Shown in pieces: positions 50,318 through 60,369 of a DNA stretch of 64,000 nt; position 1 is the stretch's first letter, and the number at the start of each line of letters is the position of its first letter. This DNA comes from Cherax quadricarinatus (lineage: Eukaryota; Arthropoda; Malacostraca; Decapoda; Parastacidae): the NCBI RefSeq assembly GCF_038502225.1, contig NW_027195381.1:1-64000 (forward strand), read 5' to 3'. The position numbers and the translations under genes were made by a program. The notes below the pieces were generated by a model. That model was not told the origin of the DNA and made no database searches. It saw only the letters and a program-made list of their open reading frames with translations.

Positions 50318-50379
50318 TTTTATCAATTCTGTGTTTATTTTTCTTGTGTCTGATGTCTTGTTCACTTCTACTAACCCGA

Positions 50380-50700
50380 CCCTCGGGTAGGACCTACTTC
50401 CACTGGGGGATCCCGCCTACCAGTAACTATGTCCTCCTCTGTTACCCGTCCCCTACCACATGACGCCAGTATATAAGCGCCAACCTTCTTGCCTGTGCTC
50501 CAGAATCTTCACAACCTCGGTGCTCTTCACACCAACTCCAAGGCTGAGGGAATGGTTGCCTATCTTTTGTATATAGTTCTTCTGTCTTCAAATTATATCT
50601 TGGAATATGTATTGATAAAGCCACTGGATGGCGAAACGTCTACAATAAAGATGCCCAGATGTTGCACATGTGTCTAAATTTCATCTTCTCGGTATTGTAT
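50380..50700 (+). mobile_element. pLTR-like unit: TATA box, ribozyme-like motif, AATAAA
   Basis: GGTAGGACCTACTTCCACTG start, TATATAAG at 50470-50477 in GACGCCAGTATATAAGCGCC, TTGCCTGTGCTCCAG downstream, hammerhead-like motif 50608-50645, AATAAAG (50644-50650) and CGGTATTGTATACCG at the right. A promoter, a self-cleaving motif and a polyadenylation signal in this order resemble terminal repeats of Penelope-like elements and retrozymes. Adjacent to it on the right is a minus-strand LINE remnant, which seems unrelated. Confidence 0.6.
50608..50645 (+). ncRNA. hammerhead-like motif, core partly degenerate
   Basis: Stem I TGTA (50608-50611) pairs with TACA (50641-50644). The core is TTGATAA instead of CTGANGA. 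Stem II is GCCA-ctgga-TGGC (50620-50632). GAAACGTC (50633-50640) would place the cleavage site after C50640. The GUC cleavage triplet and both stems are good, but two core bases differ. Confidence 0.55.
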
Positions 50701-51700
50701 ACCGTTCTTGTACAAGTGAGACATTACTCGTGATGCAGTGAGCTGTAAAATAAGTTTTTGACTCCTGTTACTTACACTTCTTGATATAAATCCAAGTAAT
50801 CTGTTGGCCTTATTGCTCACACTTACGCACTGTTGTCTTGGCCTCGGATTTCTGCTTACCACAATTTCCAAGTCTTTTTCACGTTCTGTGTAATCAAGCT
50901 CTATATCACCTAGTTTATATCTATGAGGGTTACTTTCGTTCTCAAGGACTAGGACTCTACACTTGTCCACATTGAACTGCATCCCTCACTTTTCAGACCA
51001 AGATATTAGTTTGTCCAAATCCTCCTGGAGAACATTAGTGTCCTCAGAATCTATTCGGTCCATTTTACTCGTTTCACTCGTTACTCTTCATCAAGGTCAT
51101 TAATGTAAATTATGAAAAATGGACCTAAAATTGATCCTTGGGAACGCCACTAGTGACTAATCCCCATTCATATTTAACCCCATTAATGGAAACTCTCTGC
51201 TTCTATTGGTAAGCCTCTATCCATGCTAGAACTTTATCTTTTTTGTGAGATACTCTATTGGAGGCTTTACTAAAGCCAAGAATAATAACATCATATTCTT
51301 CATTACTGTCTACTGCCTCAAATACTTGAAACTCACTAATTAAATTATATTCATTCCGATGGTTTCTAATAATGTTATTTATAATAGATTCTAATAATAT
51401 GCCTATAGACGTCAGGCTGATGGGGACGTAATTTGATGGTAATGACTTATCCCCTGATTTAAATATAAGAATTATATTAGCCATCTTCCACATCTCTGAC
51501 ACAACACCACTTTGAATTGGTGCCTTAAACAGGTATGTTGACGGCTGACTTAGTTCCCACTTACATTCTTTAAGTGACCTTGAAAAGAGTTCGTCGGGGC
51601 CAGGGGACTTTTTTGCTTTACTTTGTCTAATTGTTTGATAATCACATCCCTCTTAACTGTAATATTTCTTAACCTTTCTCTAAGGTCTGAACATTTATTG
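50700..51700 (-). pseudogene. degenerate LINE reverse transcriptase
   Basis: The minus strand carries a decayed jockey-type RT in at least three frames. From 51690: KSPLAPTNSF-type remnant of the KSPGPDEL motif (about 51590), SEMWKMANIILIFKSGDKSL (51500), SNYVPISLTSI, a region matching SNRVSHKK, SGVP (about 51150), then MQFNVDKCRVLVLENESN (50982), YKLGDIELDYTEREKDLEIV and KANRLLGFISRSV (about 50790). The segment between the SGVP block and MQFNVDKC is shortened, and the catalytic F/Y-ADD motif cannot be found. Multiple stops and frameshifts make it clearly dead. Confidence 0.88.
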
Positions 51701-51764
51701 ATTAAAAATATATAAACTGATTCTTTCGTTTATTCCCATTTGTCCACTGATAAACTTCACTGAT

Positions 51765-52975
51765 ATCTCACCTTATTCTACGTCTCCCAAGATATCTCAC
51801 CTTATTCTACGTCTCTCAAGATATCTCACCTTATTCTACGTCTCTCAAGATATCTCACCTTATTCTACGTCTCTCAAGATATCTCACCTTATTCTACGTC
51901 TCTACGTCTCTCAAGATATCTCACCTTATTCTGCGTCTCTCAAGATATCTCACCTTATTCTCAAGATATCTCACCTTATTCTACGTCTCTCAAGATATCT
52001 CACCTTATTCTACGTCTCTCAAGATATCTCACCTTATTCTGCGTCTCTCAAGATATCTCACCTTATTCTACGTCTCTCAAGATATCTCACCTTATTCTAC
52101 GTCTCTCAAGATATCTCACCTTATTCTACGTCTCTCAAGATATCTCACCTTATTCTACGTCTCTCAAGATATCTCACCTTATTCTACGTCTCTCAAGATA
52201 TCTCACCTTATTCTACGTCTCTCAAGATATCTCACTTTATTCTACGTCTCTCAAGATATCTCACCTTATTCTACGTCTCTCAAGATATCTCACCTTATTC
52301 TACGTCTCTCAAGATATCTCACCTTATTCTACGTCTCTCAAGATATCTCACATTATTCTACGTCTCTCAAGATATCTCACCTTATTCTACGTCTCTCAAG
52401 ATATCTCACATTATTCTACGTCTCTCAAGATATCTCACCTTATTCTACGTCTCTCAAGTCTCTCAAGTATCTCACTTTATTCTACGTCTCTCAAGATATC
52501 TCACCTTATTCTACGTCTCTCAAGATATCTCACCTTATTCTACGTCTCTCAAGATATCTCACATTATTCTACGTCTCTCAAGATATCTCACATTATTCTA
52601 CGTCTCTCAAGATATCTCACCTTATTCTACGTCTCTCAAGATATCTCACATTATTCTACGTCTCTCAAGATATCTCACCTTATTCTACGTCTCTCAAGGT
52701 ATCTCACTTTATTCTACGTCTCTCAAGATATCTCACCTTATTCTACGTCTCTCAAGATATCTCACCTTATTCTACGTCTCTCAAGATATCTCACATTATT
52801 CTACGTCTCTCAAGGTATCTCACTTTATTCTACGTCTCTCAAGATATCTCACCTTATTCTACGTCTCTCAAGGTATCTCACTTTATTCTACGTCTCTCAA
52901 GATATCTCACCTTATTCTACGTCTCTCAAGGTATCTCACTTTATTCTACGTCTCTCAAGATATCTCACTGTCAGT
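51765..52975 (-). repeat. 29-bp minisatellite derived from LINE codons (LERRRIR)
   Basis: About 41 copies of CTACGTCTCTCAAGATATCT plus CACCTTATT. On the minus strand each unit spells LERRRIR, the conserved LERRR.RGDLI motif of LINE reverse-transcriptase tails (compare LYSLERRRERCMIIS in the LINE at 22 kb). The 29-bp period is not a multiple of three, so no frame stays open. Variants: cacattatt, aggtatctcacttt. A further block lies at 53325-53460. Confidence 0.9.
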
Positions 52976-53324
52976 CTATCATCGTAAGAGAGGTTCCTCA
53001 TAGAGTTAAAGTTCAAGGCTGTCAGTCTATCATCGTAAGAGAGGTTCCTCATAGAGTTAAAGTTCAAGGCTGTCAGTCTATCATCGTAAGAGAGGTTCCT
53101 CATAGATTTAAAGTTCAAGGCTGTCAGTCTATCATCGTAAGAGAGATTCCTCATAGAGTGAAGGTTCAAGGCTGTCAGTCTATCATCGTAAGAGAGGTTC
53201 CTCATAGAGTGAAGGTTCAAGGCTGTCTGTCTATCATCGTAAGAGAGATTCCTCATAGAGTGAAGGTTCAAGGCTGTCAGTCTATCATCGTAAGAGAGAT
53301 TCCTCATAGAGTGAAAGTTCAAGG
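52972..53324 (-). repeat. 51-bp minisatellite derived from LINE codons (RNLSYDDRLTALN)
   Basis: Seven copies of a 51-bp (17-codon) unit containing CTGTCAGTCTATCATCGTAA. On the minus strand it spells MRNLSYDDRLTALNLHS, matching the R(N/G)LSYE(D)RL..L.L.SLERRR segment of jockey/CR1-type RT tails. One unit near 52970 runs in frame into RYLERRRIK of the 29-bp array, reconstructing the natural order of the protein. Confidence 0.9.
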
Positions 53325-53565
53325 CCTTATTCTACGTCTCTCAAGATATCTCACCTTATTCTGCGTCTCTCAAGATATCTCACCTTATTCTACGTCTCTC
53401 AAGATATCTCACCTTATTCTACGTCTCTCAAGATATCTCACCTTATTCTACGTCTTTCAAGAGAGTGGAAGTTCAAGGCTGTCAGTCTATCATCGTAAGA
53501 GAGATTCCTCATAGAGTGAAAGTTCAAGGCTGTCAGTCTATCATCGTAAGACAGGTTCCTCATAC
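53325..53565 (-). repeat. second block of the 29-bp and 51-bp LINE-derived repeats
   Basis: Four to five 29-bp units (53325-53460) followed by two 51-bp units (53461-53565), repeating the arrangement to the left. The last unit runs into TDCMRNLSYDDRL on the minus strand (ends near 53570), probably the remaining edge of the parental LINE. Confidence 0.85.
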
Positions 53566-53639
53566 AGTCAGTTTGTAGTGAGGCAAGCAAAACGGAATGG
53601 AATAATCTAAGTGAGGATTGACCATTAATGTATAGAACT

Positions 53640-53900
53640 GAAAAGTAACATTTTAACTCCTGTTACTTATACATCATGATATAAATCCAAGTAATCTGTT
53701 AGCCTAATTGAACACACTTAAGCACTGTTGTCTTGACTTGAGATTTCTGCTGAATATGGCGCCTAAATCATTGTCACACTCTGAGTGATCAACCTGTACA
53801 TCACCTAGTATTTAATTATGAGTTATTATCACCCCCAGTGATTATAACTTGACACTTGTTCACACTGGAACACATCTGCCACCATTTTCCTGAAGTTGGG
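53640..53900 (-). pseudogene. LINE fragment, RT C-terminal part
   Basis: CTCCTGTTACTTATACATCA, GATATAAATCCAAGTAATCT, and CACTGTTGTCTTGACTTGAG match 50760-50850 of the larger LINE remnant base for base with scattered changes, in the same orientation. A second, more decayed copy of the same family; no open frame. Confidence 0.8.
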
Positions 53901-53944
53901 TAATGTATCAAACAAGTGTAGAATGGAAACGTGATCCCAAGATA

Positions 53945-54272
53945 CAAAGATACAAGGGGACTTGCAGGGAACACTGTTTTACAAGCAAAGAGACTAGCAA
54001 GCAACACTGTTTTACAAGCAAAGAGACTAGCAAGCAACACTGTTTTACAAGCAAAGAGACTAGCAAGCAACACTGTTTTACAAGCAAAGAGACTGGCAAG
54101 CAACACTGTATTACAAGCAAAGAGACTGGCAAGCAACACTGTATTACAAGCAAAGAGACTGGCAAGCAACACTGTATTACAAGCAAAGAGACTGGCAAGC
54201 AACACTGTATTACAAGCAAAGAGACTGGCAAGCAACACTGTATTACAAGCAAAGAGACTGGCAAGCAACACT
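53945..54272. repeat. 33-bp minisatellite A (CAAAGAGACTGGCAAGCAAC...)
   Basis: About ten copies of CAAAGAGACTGGCAAGCAAC followed by ACTGTATTACAAG. The left four units have ctagc/gttttac, the right six have ctggc/gtattac. Open in several frames by periodicity. Confidence 0.95.
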
Positions 54273-54721
54273 GTGGGAAAGATTTGTTGAGTACGTTTAA
54301 AGTTCGTGGGAAAGATTTGTTGAGTACGTTTAAAGTTCGTGGGAAAGATTTGTTGAGTACGTTTAAAGTTCGTGGGAAAGATTTGTTGAGTACGTTTAAA
54401 GTTCGTGGGAAAGATTTGTTGAGTACGTTTAAAGTTCGTGGGAAAGATTTGTTGAGTACGTTTAAAGTTCGTGGGAAAGATTTGTTGAGTACGTTTAAAG
54501 TTCGTGGGAAAGTTTAAAGTTCGTGGGAAAGATTTGTTGAGTACGTTTAAAGTTCGTGGGAAAGATTTGTTGAGTACGTTTAAAGTTCGTGGGAAAGATA
54601 TGTTGAGTACGTTTAAAGTTCGTGGGAAAGATTTGTTGAGTACGTTTAAAGTTCGTGGGAAAGATTTGTTGAGTACGTTTAAAGTTCGTGGGAAAGATTT
54701 GTTGAGTACGTTTAAAGTTCG
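54273..54721. repeat. 33-bp minisatellite B (GGGAAAGATTTGTTGAGTAC...)
   Basis: About 13 copies of GGGAAAGATTTGTTGAGTAC followed by GTTTAAAGTTCGT, directly abutting array A with no spacer. One shortened unit at about 54508-54525. Same period as array A but unrelated in sequence. Confidence 0.95.
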
Positions 54722-54774
54722 ACTTCTTACACTGAACATCATCACAAAGTTAGGAAAGATAAACTTTTTTCACT

Positions 54775-55015
54775 AACATAAGAACATAAGAACGTAGGAA
54801 CACTGCAGAAGGCCCACTGGCCCACACGAGGCAGGTCCCCATCAAAACGACATCCACCCAAAGCCACCCAAGAAACAACTCCCGCACCCCACGACACCAA
54901 TCAAACCCAGCCCCTCCCCACCCATACACTTGTCCAGTCTCCCCGCAAAGCCACCCAAGGTCCCAGCCTCCATCACCCCACCGGGAAGACTGCTCCACGC
55001 ATCCACAACCTACTT
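54775..55015 (+). mobile_element. dispersed AACATAAGAACATAAGAAC element
   Basis: AACATAAGAACATAAGAACG, then GGAACACTGCAGAAGGCCCA and CACGAGGCAGGTCCCC. A reverse-orientation fragment of the same element is at 56788-56855. I recall this as a common decapod dispersed repeat; its class is not clear to me. It lies directly before a LINE remnant and may be part of it. Confidence 0.7.
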
Positions 55016-55039
55016 TAGTTAAATAACAGAATAATGGAA

Positions 55040-55700
55040 ATGAAACAAGGAATATAAGGGTGAGTCGACTGCATATTTTTGGACTGTGTGAGACCACTTG
55101 ACACTGTAATCTACAGCAGATTAATTCACAGATTAGAGGAGCAGAGAATCCAGGTAAAATCTTGGTGGGAATCAAGGAATTCCTAAAGAACAAAAGACAG
55201 ATGGAGATACAGGTTGATGCTGGAAGATGGGAAAGTGTAACAAGTGGTGTTCCCCAAGGATCAGCACTAGGATGATCACTATTCATAATATACGTAAATG
55301 ACCAGCCAGACTGTATTATATTATATATTTTTCATTATTTTTCATTATTTTCATTATTTTTCATTATTTGCTGATAAAGCAAAACCGATGAGACAAATAC
55401 TGAAGACGATAGAAATAGCCTATAGGTAGACTTTAACAACAGCAAGAATAGTAAACGAAGGAACTTAGAGTCTACATCACACCCAACATATCACCAGAGA
55501 TAAAAAGTATACCATTCAACATCTGCAGCACTTGGGAGGGTACACTAAATTTAGAACCAAAATTCAGAATTATAGGACTCTACACGACATACTGTACAGT
55601 ATGCTAGGCATTTCATAGAGTATGCAGCGCCAGCAGTGAGCCCCATCTTGTTCAAGCATATACGAAAACAAGAATAGGCAGACAGGTTTGTAACAAGGCA
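55040..55700 (+). pseudogene. degenerate LINE reverse transcriptase with FADK in place of FADD
   Basis: Plus-strand remnants in order: FLDCVRPLDTVIYSRLI (from 55078; family FLDFSKAFDTV), IKEFLKNKRQMEIQV, VTSGVPQGSALG (55236-55265), SLFIIYVNDQP, an AT-rich insertion of TTTTCATTATT repeats (55325-55365), FADK (55367-55378), and RHFIEYAAPAVSPILFKHI (about 55606-55662; family RPHLEYAAPAWSP). An in-frame stop follows SALG. The second catalytic aspartate is lost (ADD to ADK). Non-functional copy of a jockey-like element. Confidence 0.85.
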
Positions 55701-55813
55701 AAAGGAAATTAACCTAACTACTTAAGAAGAGAAATATTATCATATACATGATATTCAACGACTATACACATTGATAAATTAGACACATGTGCAACTCTTG
55801 GGTATCTTTATTG

Positions 55814-55853
55814 AGGAAACGTTTCGCCACACAGTGGCTTCATCAGTCCATAC
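55814..55853 (-). ncRNA. hammerhead-like ribozyme motif, core intact (left arm)
   Basis: Minus strand: GGA, CTGATGA (55846-55840), extra A, stem II GCCAC-TGT-GTGGC, GAAACGT, T, TCC pairing with GGA. Identical to the right-arm copy. Confidence 0.65.
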
Positions 55854-56097
55854 AAAGGAGAATCTTGAAGAACAGGAGGAGAATGAGGTAATCAGTCCCT
55901 CAACCTTGAGTCGATGTGGTCAGTCCATCAATCTTGAATAGAATACGGCATACGTGCTGAGAAGGAGCTTATAAACCGTTGGCAGGAGAGGTGAAGCAGT
56001 CATAGGTCGTGTAACATTTGTTCAATGTTGAAGTAGGTCGTGCCCAAGAATTAGGCAAGCGAAGAATTCCCAAGTATTAAGAATTCCCAAGTATTAA

Positions 56098-56140
56098 GTA
56101 TGGACTGATGAAGCCACTGTGTGGCGAAACGTTTCCTCAA
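56098..56140 (+). ncRNA. hammerhead-like ribozyme motif, core intact (right arm)
   Basis: GGA (56102-56104), CTGATGA (56105-56111), extra A, stem II GCCAC-TGT-GTGGC (56113-56125), GAAACGT (56126-56132), T (56133, predicted cleavage side), TCC (56134-56136) pairing with GGA; GTAT (56098-56101) can also pair with ATAC further on. ACGT is self-complementary, as needed for a stem III formed between two molecules or tandem copies. Confidence 0.65.
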
Positions 56141-56299
56141 TAAAGATACCCAAGAGTTGCACATGTGTCTAGTTTATCAACGTGTCGGTTCTCTGAACCA
56201 TTCATCTACAAACGACTATACACATGGACACTTAGTGTGTGAGGCGAGAGTGTAGCCTACCAGGCTACGGAACACCAGGATACTTGACCTAAATGTGGC

Positions 56300-56460
56300 C
56301 AAACAATGAGCACAAGGGTGAGGAGAAGAGACAAGCAAGAAGAGAGGAGAAGAGACAGACAAGAAGACAGAAGAGACAGGCAAGAGACAGGCAAGTGGAG
56401 AGGAGACAGGCAAGAAGAGAGACAGGCACGTCGTGTCTTGATTGTGGCTGAGCAGAGAGA
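56300..56460. repeat. purine-rich low-complexity tract
   Basis: AGAGACAAGCAAGAAGAGAG-type degenerate repeats, almost all A and G on the plus strand. Confidence 0.75.
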
Positions 56461-57095
56461 GAGAGAATTAGGTGCTGCCAGGAGGCTGGAAATGTCTATA
56501 CTCTTGACATATATCTAAATTACCGACGGACCATTAAACAAACAGAAGTCCAGGTGACAGCCAATCAGAATCGTTTCCTCTAGTATGGAAACTGTGAAGA
56601 TAACGAATACATCCTACGTAAATTTGTAGCTAAATGCAAATTCAACAGTACTGTAATACGCAGTGTTTTCGTACTAGCTAATAACAAAAATAAATTTAAC
56701 ATTCTATTAAAAATTACACGTAAATGTAGATGCAATTGATGTCTGTATCGTCTAGAGAGACATCACACCTACACTCATGACTTCATTGGACCTGCTTCAC
56801 ATGGGCCAGTAGGCCTGCTGCAGTGTTCCTTCTTCCTTATGTTCTCATGTTCTACGCTCATGACTTGTCACAGCTGAGACGATGATGAGACTTTTAAACA
56901 CATAACATTGTGTTTTGCTTCATAATATCTGAATGTTGGAAGCTCCTCGTATGTTTCAGGGGCCCAGAGGACGTGAAAATATCAGTGTCAATGTTTACGA
57001 TGTGCTCAGTACCACTGAATTTAACGTGAAATATCCTGCGCACTAAATATCACTCAATGCGCAATAATCGCGAACGAGCGATAAGGGATGTATAA
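56461..57095. other. non-repetitive spacer with one dispersed-repeat fragment
   Basis: 56788-56855 (GGGCCAGTAGGCCTGCTGCA, CCTTATGTTCTCATGTTC) is the reverse complement of the AACATAAGAAC element at 54775. Otherwise I see no gene, RNA or repeat. Confidence 0.6.
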
Positions 57096-57097
57096 TA

Positions 57098-59900
57098 ACC
57101 ACTAGGCTTTTCGTGTTGCAATCAACACATCAGTAGCTTGCAATGTTGCAGAAATATGGTAGAAAATCCACACAGATTCATTTAAGCTTTTCGTGTTGCA
57201 ATCAACACATCAGGAGCTTGCAATGTTTCAGAAATATGGTAGGAAATAGACACAGATTCATTCAAGCTTTTCGTGTTGCAATCAACACATCAGTAGCTTG
57301 CAATGTTGCAGAAATATGGTAGGAAATAGACACAGATTCATTTAAGCTTTTCGTGTTGCAATCAACATATCAGTAGCTTGCAATATTGCAGAAATATGGT
57401 AGGAAATAGACACAGATTCATTTAAGCTTTTCGTGTTGCAATCAACACATCAGGAGCTTGCAATGTTGCAGAAATATAGTAAGAAATTCACACAGATTCA
57501 TCTAGGCTTTTCGTGTTGCAGTCAACACATCAGGAGCTTGCAATGTTGCAGAAATATAGTAAGAAATCCACACAGATTCATCTAGGCTTTTCGTGTTGCA
57601 ATCAACACATCAGGAGCTTGCAATGTTGCAGAAATATGGTAGGAAATCCACACAGATTCATTTAAGCTTTTCGTGTTGCAATCAACACATCAGTAGCTTG
57701 CAATGTTGCAGAAATATTTTAGGAAATCCACACAGATTCATTTAAGCTTTTCGTGTTGCAATCAACACATCAGGAGCTTGCAATGTTGCAGAAATATAGT
57801 AGGAAATCCACACAGATTCATTTAAGCTTTTCATGTTGCAATCAACACATCAAAAGCTTGCAATGTTGCAGAAATATAGTAAGAAATTCACACAGATTCA
57901 TCTAGGCTTTTCGTGTTACAATCAACACATCAGGAGCTTGCAATGTTGCAGAAATATGGTAGGAAATAGACACAGATTCATTTAAGCTTCTCGTGTTGCA
58001 ATCAACACATCAGGAGCTTGCAATGTTGCAGAAATATGGTAGGAAATCCACACAGATTCATTTAAGCTTTTCGTGTTGCAATCAACACATCAGGAGCTTG
58101 CAATGTTGCAGAAATATGGTAGGAAATCCACACAGATTCATTTAAGCTTTTCATGTTGCAATCAACACATCAAAAGCTTGCAATGTTGCAGAAATATAGT
58201 AAGAAATTCACACAGATTCATCTGGGATTTTCGTGTTGCAATCAACACATCAGTAGCTTGCAATGTTGCAGAAATATGGTAGGAAATAGACACAGATTCA
58301 TTTAAGCTTTTCGTGTTGCAATCAACACATCAGGAGCTTGCAATGTTGCAGAAATATGGTAGGAAATCCACACAGATTCATTTAAGCTTTTCGTGTTGCA
58401 ATCAACACATCAGGAGCTTGCAATGTTGCAGAAATATGGTAGGAAATCCACACAGATTCATTTAAGCTTTTCATGTTGCAATCAACACACCAAAAGCTTG
58501 CAATGTTGCAGAAATATAGTAAGAAATTCACACAGATTCATCTAGGCTTTTCGTGTTGCAATCAACACATCAGGAGCTTGCAATGTTGCAGAAATATGGT
58601 AGGAAATAGACACAGATTCATTTAAGCTTTTCGTGTTGCAATCAACACATCAGGAGCTTGCAATGTTGCAGAAATATGGTAGGAAATCCACACTGATTCA
58701 TTTAAGCTTTTCGTGTTGCAATCAACACATCAGGATCTTGCAATGTTGCAGAAATATGGTAGGAAATCCACACAGATTCATTTAAGCTTTTCATGTTGCA
58801 ATCAACACATCAAAAGCTTGCAATGTTGCAGAAATATAGTAAGAAATTCACACAGATTCATCTAGGCTTTTCGTGTTGCAATCAACACATCAGTAGCTTG
58901 CAATGTTGCAGAAATATGGTAGGAAATAGACACAGATTCATTTAAGCTTTTTGTGTTGCAATCAACACATCAGGAGCTTGCAATGTTGCAGAAATATGGT
59001 AGGAAATCCACACAGATTCATTTAAGCTTTTCGTGTTGCAATCAACACATCAGGAGATTGCAATGTTGCAGAAATATAGTAAGAAATTCACACAGATTCA
59101 TCTAGGCTTTTCGTGTTGCAATCAACACATCAGTAGCTTCCAATGTTGCAGAAATATGGTAGGAAATAGGCACAGATTCATTTAAGCTTTTCGTGTTGCA
59201 ATCAACACATCAGGAGCTTGCAATGTTGCAGAAATATGGTAGGAAATCCACACAGATTCATTTAAGCTTTTCGTGTTGCAATCAACACATCAGGAACTTG
59301 CAATGTTGCAGAAATATGGTAGGAAATCCACACAGATTCATTTAAGCTTTTCATGTTGCAATCAACACATCAGGAGCTTGCAATGTTGCAGGAATATAGT
59401 AAGAAATTCACACAGATTCATCTAGGCTTTTCGTGTTGCAATCAACACATCAGTAGCTTGCAATGTTGCAGAAATATGGTAGGAAATAGACACAGATTCA
59501 TTTAAACTTTTCGTGTTGCAATCAACACATCAGTAGCTTGCAATGTTGCAGTAATATGGTAGGAAATCCACACAGATTCATTTAAGCTTTTCGTGTTGCA
59601 ATCAACACATCAGGAGCTTGCAATGTTGCAGAAATATAGTAAGAAATTCACACAGATTCATCTAGTCTTTTCGTGTTGCAATCAACACATCAGGAGCTTG
59701 CAATGTTGCAGAAATATAGTAAGAAATCCACACAGATTCATTTAAGCTTTTCGTGCTGCAATCAACACATCAGGAGCTTGCAATGTTGCAGAAATATAGT
59801 AGGAATTCCACACAGATTCATGTAGGCTTTTCGTGTTGCAATCAACACATTAGGAGCTTGCAATGTTGCAGAAATATAGTAAGAAATCCACACAGATTGA
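57098..59900. repeat. 80-bp satellite (TAAGCTTTTCGTGTTGCAAT...)
   Basis: About 35 copies in strict 80-bp register. The unit reads TTTAAGCTTTTCGTGTTGCA, ATCAACACATCAGGAGCTTG, CAATGTTGCAGAAATATGGT, AGGAAATCCACACAGATTCA. It contains TGTTG-caat-CAACA. Variant units with TTCATGTTGCA and CAAAAGCTTG recur every fourth unit (57831, 58151, 58471, 58791). No long ORF. Confidence 0.97.
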
Positions 59901-59958
59901 TCAAGGGGAAGAACTCTCTCCAGAGACTCGGTGGTTCCACTTCCCTAACATCACTCAT

Positions 59959-59987
59959 ACCATGAAATTCTTATGGAATTTCATGGT
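59959..59987. other. perfect 12-bp inverted repeat
   Basis: ACCATGAAATTC (59959-59970), loop TTATG, GAATTTCATGGT (59976-59987). It lies in the short unique stretch between two arrays. No T-run follows it; role unknown. Confidence 0.8.
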
Positions 59988-60149
59988 CGGAGTGTCAGTC
60001 AGGGCATTTCCAGAATTGTTTCTCATATACTACTGTTTATAAAATACTTTTTGGTATATTACAAACCATTCTGGAAAAATACTCTGACTTTGCTTACTGT
60101 AAATAACGGATTTCCATTTTTTTCCATCTGGTCTGTGTAAATAACACAA

Positions 60150-60362
60150 TACGATTGTGACCAGATATAAACATGTAAATACGTTTGTGACCAGATATAA
60201 ACATGTAAATACGTTTGTGACCAGATATAAACATGTAAATACGTTTGTGACCAGATATAAACATGTAAATACGTTTGTGACCAGATATAAACATGTAAAT
60301 ACGTTTGTGACCAGATATAAACATGCAAATACGTTTGTGACCAGATATAAACATGTTAATAC
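60150..60362. repeat. 30-bp minisatellite (CGTTTGTGACCAGATATAAA...)
   Basis: Seven copies of CGTTTGTGACCAGATATAAA followed by CATGTAAATA, nearly identical. Open on both strands because 30 = 10 codons. Confidence 0.96.
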
Positions 60363-60369
60363 GATTATG

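Larger units (their letters stand above)
55757..56225. mobile_element. inverted-repeat element with two hammerhead-like motifs and 15-bp TSD
   Basis: AACGACTATACACAT occurs at 55757-55771 and 56211-56225. Inside, 83-bp arms (55771-55853 and 56098-56180) are inverted copies with one mismatch. Each arm carries the full hammerhead-like motif, facing outward, and an AATAAAGATACCC string. The interior, about 245 bp, has no ORF. The structure suggests insertion by a target-primed mechanism with terminal repeats in inverted orientation, as described for Penelope-like elements; no reverse transcriptase is encoded. Confidence 0.8.

Noticed and set aside
54750..55286. 178-residue minus-strand ORF
   Set aside because: It is antisense to a dispersed repeat and to a degraded LINE reverse transcriptase on the plus strand.
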